Positions 9,110-16,884 of a stretch of DNA of 64,000 nt are shown here, in pieces. How positions within the stretch are numbered: the first letter of the stretch is position 1; every line of letters begins with the position of its first letter. The notes below the pieces were generated by a model that did not search any database, had not been told where the DNA came from, and was given only the letters and a program-made list of their open reading frames with translations. A program made the translations under genes and the position numbers. Location of the stretch: contig JBJKYL010000019.1 of the NCBI GenBank assembly GCA_045561055.1, forward strand, positions 62,001 to 126,000, read 5' to 3'. The DNA comes from SMWC01 sp045561055. GTDB lineage: Bacteria; Pseudomonadota; Gammaproteobacteria; Steroidobacterales; Rariloculaceae.

Positions 9110-11149
9110 TTAATTGGTCGTGCTAAGTGCAGCCGCGAGTCCTTGAAGTGTAGTAATTGGGGATCGGCATTCAGTTCCCTGACAGACGTAGGCAACTGTC
9201 TCTCCGAGCGGCACACGCTCCTTTAGTAGTCCCGGCAGGTCGTTTATCTCGCTTGGGATTAGGTAACTTGTCCTACTGGGGGTGTATCCTGCGCTAGCGA
9301 AGCGCTGCCAATCCGCCAGGGCTTCGGGGTCTCCACGCATGACAATGATTTCGAGTGGGCTCATAACGTCTCGTAGAGCGTGTAGTAGAGAGCCGTGTAC
9401 CCGAGGCTGTTCCTCTAACAAAGGCCAGGCAGCTCGTAGCGTCCGTTCTGCGGCGTCAATATAACGTGTTTCACCTAGCAGGTGTCCTAGTCGTAATAAA
9501 ACCTGAGTGGCGATACCCGTTCCGGAAGGAGTAGCTTCATCTGAAAACGGTTTGGGCCGATGAATAAGTTTTTCGTGATCGTCGGCTGTAAAGAAGAAAC
9601 CACCGTTAGGATCTTCGAATCGCGTCAGCAGGACATCGACCAGGTTGCAGGCAAATGTTAAGTAATCGGAGCGCCAGCGGTAGCGAAGTAATTCCAATAG
9701 TCCATCGGCAAGAAAAATATAGTCGTCGAGGTAGGCCGGAAATCGTGCGCGCTGGTCTTTAAAGCTCGCAAGTAGCCTACCGTCGCGCCAAAGTTCAGCA
9801 TGTATAAAATCTGCTGCCCGCGTTGCCGACTCGGCGAGATCGTCACGGCCCAAAACTCTTGCCGCCGTTGCCATAGATTTGATCGTCAGGCCGTTCCAGG
9901 ATACGAGAATTTTTTCGTCTTTTTCTGGCCATACTCTTGAGTTACGACTCGCTAAAAGTTTGCCGCGCGCTGATTCTAGTGTTTCCTCCGCACGCACTGG
10001 CGACAATTCACTGCTGAGATCATCGATTGGCGTTACGGCCTGAAGGTGCCATGCAGTGCCTTCAAAGTTTGCGGCGCCTTCGATTCCGTAGTGCTCACGT
10101 GCAACGGTAGCCTCCTCTTCAGTTAGCAGGGTGTTGAATTGTGCGGGATCCCAAAGATAAAACCTGCCTTCTTTACCTTCGGAATCAGCATCCAGAGTTG
10201 CGTAATATCCACCGTCTTTATCCTGCATATCCCTTATGATCCAGTCGGCCGTTTCACCCGCTATTCGGCTAAAGAAAGTTTCACCGGTGGCGGCATAAAC
10301 GTTGCTATAGAGGCTGAGTAATGCTGCGTTGTCATAGAGCATTTTCTCGAAGTGCGGAATTTCCCAGCGATTGTCCACCGAGTAGCGGAAGAATCCACCA
10401 CCTAACTGATCGTAAAGTCCACCGGTAGCCATGCGCGTCAATGTTAAAGTCGCCATATAGAGCGCGTGCAGATCCGGGTTTTTCGTTTCGGCTGTAGAAC
10501 GCCAAGCTAAGAGTAGTGCTTCGACGTTCGTAGGATAGGGAAATTTTGGTGCACCGCCGAAACCCCCATACTCCGCATCGAATGATTCCTCGAGTTGTCT
10601 GCGAGCGAGGCGCAGCGGTTCTTCAGAAAACTCTACTGTACCTTTGTCCCGGGTGGCCGGATCGAGGCTTGTGAGAACGTCCTGCAATACTTTCCCCTGT
10701 TTTTTTATCTCGGTGCTGTGGTTACGGGAGAATTCGTCGATTCGTCGCATGAGTTCCTTGAAATGTTCACGTGGAAAATAGGTACCAGTGAAGATCGGTA
10801 AGTGTTCTTCGGCGGTAAGGAATACCGTTAGCGGCCAACCACCTGTGCTTCGCGAGATCAATTGGTGGGCACTTTGGTAGATTTTGTCGAGGTCTGGACG
10901 CTCTTCTCGATCAACTTTGATGTTTACAAACAGTTTGTTCATGAGTCGCGCGGTTTCATCGTCCTCAAAGCACTCATGGGCCATAACATGGCACCAATGA
11001 CATGCCGAATAGCCGATAGAAAGCAGGATCGGTTTTTTCTTTTCCCGTGCAAGCTGTAACGCCTCGTCGTTCCATGCATGCCAGTTGACTGGATTATCAG
11101 CGTGTTGGCGAAGGTAAGGGCTCGTTTCGGTTGCCAATTGATTCGTCAT
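9110..11149 (-). CDS. YyaL/SSP411-family thioredoxin-fold protein (DUF255)
   Basis: 679 residues, the normal length of this widespread family. The N-terminal thioredoxin-like domain carries the characteristic SACHWCHVMAHECFED segment (CHWC at 50-53), and the rest has the alpha/alpha-barrel pattern seen in N-acylglucosamine 2-epimerase-like proteins (FEKMLYDNAALL, EKILVSWNGL, PSGTGIATQVLLRLG). The molecular role of the family is not established; a redox or carbohydrate-related role is suggested by the domains only. It converges on the upstream HtrA-like gene and starts 64 bases from the divergent lgt, so the 11150-11213 gap must hold two promoters. Confidence 0.85.
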   Translation of the reverse strand: MTNQLATETSPYLRQHADNPVNWHAWNDEALQLAREKKKPILLSIGYSACHWCHVMAHECFEDDETARLMNKLFVNIKVDREERPDLDKIYQSAHQLISRSTGGWPLTVFLTAEEHLPIFTGTYFPREHFKELMRRIDEFSRNHSTEIKKQGKVLQDVLTSLDPATRDKGTVEFSEEPLRLARRQLEESFDAEYGGFGGAPKFPYPTNVEALLLAWRSTAETKNPDLHALYMATLTLTRMATGGLYDQLGGGFFRYSVDNRWEIPHFEKMLYDNAALLSLYSNVYAATGETFFSRIAGETADWIIRDMQDKDGGYYATLDADSEGKEGRFYLWDPAQFNTLLTEEEATVAREHYGIEGAANFEGTAWHLQAVTPIDDLSSELSPVRAEETLESARGKLLASRNSRVWPEKDEKILVSWNGLTIKSMATAARVLGRDDLAESATRAADFIHAELWRDGRLLASFKDQRARFPAYLDDYIFLADGLLELLRYRWRSDYLTFACNLVDVLLTRFEDPNGGFFFTADDHEKLIHRPKPFSDEATPSGTGIATQVLLRLGHLLGETRYIDAAERTLRAAWPLLEEQPRVHGSLLHALRDVMSPLEIIVMRGDPEALADWQRFASAGYTPSRTSYLIPSEINDLPGLLKERVPLGETVAYVCQGTECRSPITTLQGLAAALSTTN

Positions 11150-11213
11150 CTAGCGACTATAGCAGCATACTCGACTGGCCCTAGCGCGGATCCACTACTA
11201 AAATACTACTATA

Positions 11214-12029
11214 GTGTTTATCTATCCTGATATTGATCCCATTGCATTTGGCTTCGGTCCATTGCAAGTCCGCTGGTATGGGCTCATGTACTTAGGCGGA
11301 TTCTTTCTAGGTTGGCTTGGTGCCCGCGCCCGCGCTAAGCGCCCTGATAGTCCGATGACGCCGGCCCTTGTGGATGACCTGGTTTTTTACGTCGCGCTTG
11401 GCGTGATTTTCGGTGGGCGGGTCGGCTATGTTTTGTTCTACAATCTCGGTAGCTTTTTCGAGAATCCGCTGAATCTTTTTAAAGTCTGGGAAGGAGGTAT
11501 GTCCTTTCACGGTGGCCTATTGGGCGTTCTTATAGCAATGGGAATATTTGCCCGCCGCCTCAATCAGCCATATTTCACAATAACGGACTTTATTGCGCCT
11601 TGGGTTGCGCCCGGGTTAGGTTTAGGTCGAATCGGTAACTATATTAACGGTGAACTATGGGGTGCGGAGACAGGTCCGGATGCAATCTGGGCTGTCGTCG
11701 TAGATGGAGTTCCCCGCCACCCAAGCCAGCTTTATGAGGCCTTTTTGGAAGGGCTCATGCTATTTCTTCTACTCTGGGTATTTTCTTTACGATCACGACC
11801 GATAAAGGCTGTCTCCGGCCTATTTCTCATTTTTTATGGGACCTTTCGCGTCGCTATTGAGTTCGTGCGTCTTCCAGACATGCATCTCAATGAGGCTGCA
11901 GACGGCTACCTTGCGTTCGGTTGGCTAACGATGGGGCAGGCACTGTCAGCGCCGATGATACTAGCCGGGATAGTACTATTCTGGTTGGCCTACAAAAAGA
12001 ATGTTTTTGTTGAGAGAAAGGCGAGATGA
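11214..12029 (+). CDS. lgt: phosphatidylglycerol-prolipoprotein diacylglyceryl transferase
   Basis: 271 residues, starting with GTG (FIYPDIDPIAFGFGPLQVRWYG follows closely, as in other Lgt proteins). It is an inner-membrane enzyme that moves diacylglycerol onto the lipobox cysteine of prolipoproteins. The catalytic Lgt signature GRIGNYINGELWG is at about 138-150, and the rest is a series of hydrophobic segments with HGGLLG and RHPSQLYEAFLEG. The stop overlaps thyA by four bases (ATGA), the usual lgt-thyA pair. Several lipoproteins in this window would depend on it. Confidence 0.95.
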   Translation: MFIYPDIDPIAFGFGPLQVRWYGLMYLGGFFLGWLGARARAKRPDSPMTPALVDDLVFYVALGVIFGGRVGYVLFYNLGSFFENPLNLFKVWEGGMSFHGGLLGVLIAMGIFARRLNQPYFTITDFIAPWVAPGLGLGRIGNYINGELWGAETGPDAIWAVVVDGVPRHPSQLYEAFLEGLMLFLLLWVFSLRSRPIKAVSGLFLIFYGTFRVAIEFVRLPDMHLNEAADGYLAFGWLTMGQALSAPMILAGIVLFWLAYKKNVFVERKAR

Positions 12030-12820
12030 AACAATATCTAGATTTACTAATGGATGTCCGCGATAACGGAGTTCGTAAGTCAGATCGGACTGGAACGGGA
12101 ACGCTCAGTGTCTTCGGCCGTCAATTTCGCTGCGATTTGCAAGCTGGTTTTCCTCTGGTCACTACTAAGAAACTGCATGTGAAGTCGATCATCCACGAGC
12201 TTCTTTGGTTTCTTCAGGGTGACACCAATGTCGAGTATTTGAACGAAAATGGCGTCTCTATTTGGAACGAATGGGCTGATGCGAATGGCGATTTAGGCCC
12301 AATTTACGGATCCCAGTGGCGAGCCTGGCCGACCGATGATGGTGGGTACATTGATCAGATTGAACAGGCATTACAGCTCATCAAGGATGATCCAAACTCG
12401 AGACGAATTATTGTCAGTGCCTGGAATGTTGGGCAACTCCGTGAGATGGCGCTGTCACCCTGTCATGCATTATTTCAGTTCTATGTGGCAGATGGCAGAT
12501 TGTTTTGCCAGCTCTACCAGCGCAGCGCAGACGTGTTTCTTGGCGTGCCGTTCAATATCGCGTCCTATGCGTTGCTGACGATGCTTATGGCGCACCAAGC
12601 CGGGTTGCGGCCAGGAGAACTCGTGTGGACTGGCGGTGATTGTCACCTCTATCTCAATCATCTTGCACAGGCCGATCTGCAACTTGCTCGCGAGCCGTTA
12701 CCGTTACCGTCCTTGGTTATCAAACGTCAGCCGAATTCACTGTTCGGATACCAATTCGAAGATTTTGAACTTGTCGACTATCGTTCGCACGATCATATTA
12801 GAGCGCCCGTAGCCGTATAG
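12026..12820 (+). CDS. thyA: thymidylate synthase
   Basis: 264 residues, the same length as E. coli ThyA, converting dUMP to dTMP with methylenetetrahydrofolate. The nucleophile Cys146 lies in LSPCHALFQFYV; RSADVFLGVPFNIASYALL and the C-terminal RAPVAV are also typical. It is coupled to lgt by an ATGA overlap. It converges on apaH with only four bases between the stop codons, so no separate terminator fits there. Confidence 0.97.
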   Translation: MKQYLDLLMDVRDNGVRKSDRTGTGTLSVFGRQFRCDLQAGFPLVTTKKLHVKSIIHELLWFLQGDTNVEYLNENGVSIWNEWADANGDLGPIYGSQWRAWPTDDGGYIDQIEQALQLIKDDPNSRRIIVSAWNVGQLREMALSPCHALFQFYVADGRLFCQLYQRSADVFLGVPFNIASYALLTMLMAHQAGLRPGELVWTGGDCHLYLNHLAQADLQLAREPLPLPSLVIKRQPNSLFGYQFEDFELVDYRSHDHIRAPVAV

Positions 12821-12824
12821 TTTT

Positions 12825-13652
12825 TCAATCGTCCCGTAGAAATTCTATACAGGCAATAGCAACTGGCTCGCCGGTAGGCTCGAGAGGTACGGCTGTAAGT
12901 GCTCTGCCCCAGACACAACCGCTATCCAATGCCGTTATATCGGCTCGGCGCAGTAGCCCAAGAGAAGCCCAGTGGCCGAAGACGACATGAATTTTGGCTT
13001 CCACGCGCTCCCGGAAATCAAACCAGGGCACTAGGTTTGTAGGCTGAGTGCCAGGCGGCCCCGCGTGTTCGAAATTTAGAGAGCCGTTTGAATCGCAGTA
13101 ACGCATTCGGGTCAGGGCATTAATGATATAGCGGCTGCGATCGGCGCTATCAAGATCAGCGGACCACGAGCGTGGTTCGTCACCATACATATTTTTTAGT
13201 GTATTGGCCCAGCCTGGGGCTTGCAGTTCCGCCTCTATTTCAGCTGCACGTAATATTGCTTCGGCTAATGACCACGTAGGTGGTAGTCCTGCGTGGACCA
13301 GTAATAGGTTTCTGGCCTCGTCGTGATGAAGGAGCGGCCGGTATCGTAGCCAGTCGAGGATATTCGCTGCGTCTGGCGCGGCCAGAACCTGGTGGACTGT
13401 ATCATTGCTACCCAGTTTGCGTACACCGGCAGCAGCGGCTAACAGATGCAAATCGTGGTTACCGAGGACCGTCGTCACGTTTTCGCCGAGCGACATTACT
13501 TCGCGCAGTGTTGCTAGTGAATCGGGACCACGGTTGACAAGATCTCCGACCAACCAGAGATGATCCTCATTACGATCAAATGAGATTGCGCCAAGCAACT
13601 TGTTGAAGGTTTTGGCGCAGCCTTGAATATCGCCTATCGCATAGAGTGTCAC
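12825..13652 (-). CDS. apaH: symmetrical bis(5'-nucleosyl)-tetraphosphatase (Ap4A hydrolase)
   Basis: 275 residues, close to the E. coli enzyme, a metallophosphoesterase that cuts diadenosine tetraphosphate into two ADP. The metal-binding motifs are all present: GDIQGC near the N-terminus, GDLVNRGPDS, LGNHDLHLL and the later FGHWASLGL. It is the last gene of the minus-strand lptD-surA-pdxA-rsmA-apaH series, 35 bases after rsmA. The small apaG gene that normally lies between rsmA and apaH is absent. Confidence 0.95.
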   Translation of the reverse strand: MTLYAIGDIQGCAKTFNKLLGAISFDRNEDHLWLVGDLVNRGPDSLATLREVMSLGENVTTVLGNHDLHLLAAAAGVRKLGSNDTVHQVLAAPDAANILDWLRYRPLLHHDEARNLLLVHAGLPPTWSLAEAILRAAEIEAELQAPGWANTLKNMYGDEPRSWSADLDSADRSRYIINALTRMRYCDSNGSLNFEHAGPPGTQPTNLVPWFDFRERVEAKIHVVFGHWASLGLLRRADITALDSGCVWGRALTAVPLEPTGEPVAIACIEFLRDD

Positions 13653-13687
13653 GAGCGTTCGCTGCGTTACCTGGATCAGACGCGATT

Positions 13688-14479
13688 CTAATCGCGTTGC
13701 CCATATGAGCCTAGGTCGGCTAGTTTCGCAAACTCGAATGGATGCAGCGTTTCTGGACGAGAGCTAGGATCTATTCCTGTTGCTGAGATTTGGTCACGGC
13801 TTAGTTGGCCCTTTAATGATCGTGCCAGCGTCTTTCTCCTCATCGAGAATGTTAGTCTAACGAGTTCGGCAAATCGATCGATGTTCTTAACCTCGAATTG
13901 GGGTTTTACCTGTGGCGTTATTCGGACAACCGTCGAACGAACTTGCGGTGGAGGTGAGAATGCACCGGGTCCGATATCGAAGCAATGCTCTGTCTTGGCC
14001 CAGAGCGCAAGCATAACCGTCAATCGACCATAGTCCTTGTTGCCAGGTAGGGCGGTTATTCTTGTGGCGACTTCCTTCTGCAGCATCACATGCATGTCTT
14101 TGATTGCGGCTCGCTGGTTGAGCAGATGGAAGAGTAACGGAGTTGAAATATTGTAAGGTAGATTTCCAACGATGCGTAACGATGCCGGTTTAATGGCTAG
14201 TGAGGAAAAATCGAACTCGAGCGCATCATCTCGATGTAGGATCATTTTGCGAGGTTCCGGCACGAATTTTTCGAGATGGTCGGCCATACGCTCATCGATC
14301 TCTACAACGTGCAGCGTACGTAATTTATGTAGTAACGGGAACGTCAGTGCTCCCTTACCGCCCCCGATCTCGATCATGCAGTCTGTTAGTTGAGGTGCTA
14401 TCGTTGCTACGAGTCTGTCGACAACCGCCGGATCGTGGAGGAAATGTTGGCCCAGTTTCTTGCGTGTTCGCAGCGGCAT
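13688..14479 (-). CDS. rsmA: 16S rRNA (adenine1518-N6/adenine1519-N6) dimethyltransferase
   Basis: RsmA/KsgA dimethylates two adjacent adenines in the 3' hairpin of 16S rRNA late in small-subunit assembly. The SAM motif IEIGGGKGAL, RKKLGQHFL at the N-terminus, the catalytic NLPYNIS and SMRRKTL near the C-terminus are present. I chose the ATG at 14479 because it overlaps the pdxA stop as TAATG, a coupling arrangement, and puts GQHF about ten residues in. An upstream in-frame ATG at 14509 would add ten residues inside pdxA. Confidence 0.94.
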   Translation of the reverse strand: MPLRTRKKLGQHFLHDPAVVDRLVATIAPQLTDCMIEIGGGKGALTFPLLHKLRTLHVVEIDERMADHLEKFVPEPRKMILHRDDALEFDFSSLAIKPASLRIVGNLPYNISTPLLFHLLNQRAAIKDMHVMLQKEVATRITALPGNKDYGRLTVMLALWAKTEHCFDIGPGAFSPPPQVRSTVVRITPQVKPQFEVKNIDRFAELVRLTFSMRRKTLARSLKGQLSRDQISATGIDPSSRPETLHPFEFAKLADLGSYGQRD

Positions 14480-15474
14480 TAGGGTTCGGATCCTAGCGCG
14501 AGTTTGCACCCAATACGGATAGCTTCGCGCAGGCTGTCGGGCTTCGCCCGACCTGTACCGGCGAGATCCAGGGCTGTGCCGTGATCGACAGAGGTACGGA
14601 TTATCGTTAGCCCGAGCGTAATGTTAACGACTTCGCTGAATGCCAGGGCTTTAATCGCTGGCAGCCCCTGGTCATGGTACATCGCTAGAACCGCGTCACA
14701 ACGTTTAAGCGCATCGGGAGTGAATGCCGTATCTGCAGGTAAAGGGCCGCTTAGCGATAGGCCACGTTCACGGAGGCGTTGGATCACGGGCGCGATACTT
14801 TCTTGTTCTTCATTCCCCAGTACACCGCTCTCTCCAGCGTGAGGGTTTAGTCCCAATACGGCGATTCGCGGTACCTTAATTGAAAATCGTTGCCGCAATT
14901 CTTTGTCGAGGATAATAAGTACCTGCTCGAGCCGGGTTTGGCTAATTTGAGCCGGAATGTCAGCTAGACGCAAGTGCGTCGTAGCTAGGGCAACCCGCAG
15001 CCTTCCCGCGGCAAGCATCATGATTGGAGTTTTGGCGCCGGTCTGCTCTGCAAGATATTCCGTGTGACCTGTGAATGGAATACCTGCCTTGTTTATAACG
15101 CTCTTGTGCACCGGGGCGGTGACGAGTGCCACGTTGTTTTCGGTAGAACAAAATTTAGCGCCGCGACACAGCATCTCCATTACATAGGTTGAATTCGCAG
15201 GATCTAGTTTGCCGGCCCGGACCCGCGCCTGTTTCGGAACGTTTAGCACTTGCATTACGCCGGCAGTATCGAGGTCGGCCTCGTTTGGGTTCGCGATTTT
15301 GCGTAGTTCGATGTTGAGTTTGAGTTCCTCTGCACGAGTCGCGAGCACTTCCGCGTCGCCTAGCGTTACCAATCGTGCCCCGAACTCTTCGGCCGCTAGC
15401 ATCGCGCAAATATCCGGCCCTATACCCGCGGGTTCACCGGAGCTTAAGAGAATGATTGGGGTTCGAGTCGCCAA
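14479..15474 (-). CDS. pdxA: 4-hydroxythreonine-4-phosphate dehydrogenase
   Basis: 331 residues, normal for PdxA, which oxidises 4-phosphohydroxy-L-threonine in the DXP-dependent pathway to pyridoxal phosphate. Recognisable segments are SSGEPAGIGPD at the N-terminus, TGHTEYLAEQTG, GLNPHAGESGVLGNEE and AMYHDQGLPAIKAL, which hold the metal-binding histidines. It lies between surA (33 bases upstream) and rsmA (TAATG overlap), the standard gammaproteobacterial order. Confidence 0.96.
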   Translation of the reverse strand: MATRTPIILLSSGEPAGIGPDICAMLAAEEFGARLVTLGDAEVLATRAEELKLNIELRKIANPNEADLDTAGVMQVLNVPKQARVRAGKLDPANSTYVMEMLCRGAKFCSTENNVALVTAPVHKSVINKAGIPFTGHTEYLAEQTGAKTPIMMLAAGRLRVALATTHLRLADIPAQISQTRLEQVLIILDKELRQRFSIKVPRIAVLGLNPHAGESGVLGNEEQESIAPVIQRLRERGLSLSGPLPADTAFTPDALKRCDAVLAMYHDQGLPAIKALAFSEVVNITLGLTIIRTSVDHGTALDLAGTGRAKPDSLREAIRIGCKLALGSEP

Positions 15475-15507
15475 GACGGGGTTGCCTAGCCCATTGATAA
15501 TCGAAAA

Positions 15508-16884
15508 CTAGGTTCGGTTCTCGACGAATGCCTCGTCACGAAGACGCCGGAGCCACAGCTCACGTTCCTCTTCGACTTTACTGGCACGAATTTGATCCGC
15601 ACAGCGCTGTTCCTTGATCTCTTCCGTAACGTCATAGGACCGTGTTTCAATGACTTCGGCTATATGCCAACCGAAGCGAGTCCGAAACGGTTGACTGAGT
15701 TCGTTGAGCGCGAGTGAATTCAAAACTTCCTCGAATTCCTCTACGAAAACGCCAGACTCGACCCAACCAAGATCGCCCGCATCGGCTGCTGAGGTCGGAT
15801 CCTCGGACACGGACTGCGCAATCGGGCCGAATTCATCACCTGCTAGAATGCGCTCGCGAATACCCCTCATCCTCTGCTCAATCGCATCATCGTCCTGGAC
15901 TTCATTCGGGCGAAGAAGAATATGCCTAACTCTCATCTGATCGACGATGACGACCTCGGCGCCGCGCGTTTCGTTCAGTCTTACAATGTGGAAACCGCTA
16001 GCGCTTTGAATCGGCTCGGATGTTTCTCCTTCCTCCATTGCGATGACGGAGTCGGCTAAAAGCGTCGGTAACTGGTAGCCTTTACGCCAGCCGAGAGCGC
16101 CACCCTCTAGTGCATTTTGACCATCGGAAAAAGTGATTGCGAGCTGTGAGAACTCGTCGCCGTCTTCGAGTCGCGAATATATTTCAGTGACTTCGGCGTT
16201 AGCCGCATTGACTTGGTCTTGCGTCGCGTTCGACGGCAGTCCGATGAGAATATGAGAGATATCGTAGTCGACTTCCTCTGCGAGGCTATTTGAACTGCGC
16301 CCAAGGCACAGATCCATCTCGCGTGGCGATATCACGATGCTACCGTATACTTCCCGTTGTTGCAGCTGATCCTGAATCATCTGTTCGCGCGTATCCTGAC
16401 GGTACATTGCGTAGTCGATTCCTTCCGAGGCGAGCGCTGCGGGCAGCGTTTCGAACGTAAGGCCGAGATCCTGAGCCAACGTTCCGAGTGCCTGATTCAG
16501 GATCTCATCACTAACGACGATGCCGAATCGTCCTGCTCGCTGTAGCTGAATTTGTCTCAGGATCAATTGCTCTAGCACCTGCTCTTCGAGTATGGACAAG
16601 GGAGGTAAAGGTCGCCGTTGTTCGGGCGGGGCTGCGGCTTGGGCAAGGCGCAAGTTATCCATGACAACTGCTACTCGCTGGTTGAGTTCGCTCGTTAATA
16701 CGACGCCGTCATCGACGATTGCGGCGACTCCGTCTAGAAGCTCGCCGGTACCACCAAGTTCACGCGTTTGCGTCCAGGCCTTGGTTGCCAAGACCGCAAG
16801 GAGTGCAAGTATGCCAGCAGAATAAGTTCTGTTCTTCAATTGGTTACAGACCGCTACCGAATCTACGGTAGCCAAGAATACCAT
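15508..16884 (-). CDS. surA: periplasmic peptidyl-prolyl isomerase / outer-membrane protein chaperone SurA
   Basis: 458 residues. SurA escorts unfolded outer-membrane proteins through the periplasm. An N-terminal chaperone region (GELLDGVAAIVDDGVVLTSE) is followed by two parvulin domains, recognisable by DISHILIGLPSN and RVRHILLRPNEV, and a C-terminal segment. The ATG at 16884 overlaps lptD by 41 bases and gives an awkward signal peptide. An in-frame TTG at 16839, just after the lptD stop, gives MKNRTYSAGILALLAVL, a much cleaner signal sequence, and may be the real start. Its client LptD is encoded directly upstream. Confidence 0.92.
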   Translation of the reverse strand: MVFLATVDSVAVCNQLKNRTYSAGILALLAVLATKAWTQTRELGGTGELLDGVAAIVDDGVVLTSELNQRVAVVMDNLRLAQAAAPPEQRRPLPPLSILEEQVLEQLILRQIQLQRAGRFGIVVSDEILNQALGTLAQDLGLTFETLPAALASEGIDYAMYRQDTREQMIQDQLQQREVYGSIVISPREMDLCLGRSSNSLAEEVDYDISHILIGLPSNATQDQVNAANAEVTEIYSRLEDGDEFSQLAITFSDGQNALEGGALGWRKGYQLPTLLADSVIAMEEGETSEPIQSASGFHIVRLNETRGAEVVIVDQMRVRHILLRPNEVQDDDAIEQRMRGIRERILAGDEFGPIAQSVSEDPTSAADAGDLGWVESGVFVEEFEEVLNSLALNELSQPFRTRFGWHIAEVIETRSYDVTEEIKEQRCADQIRASKVEEERELWLRRLRDEAFVENRT

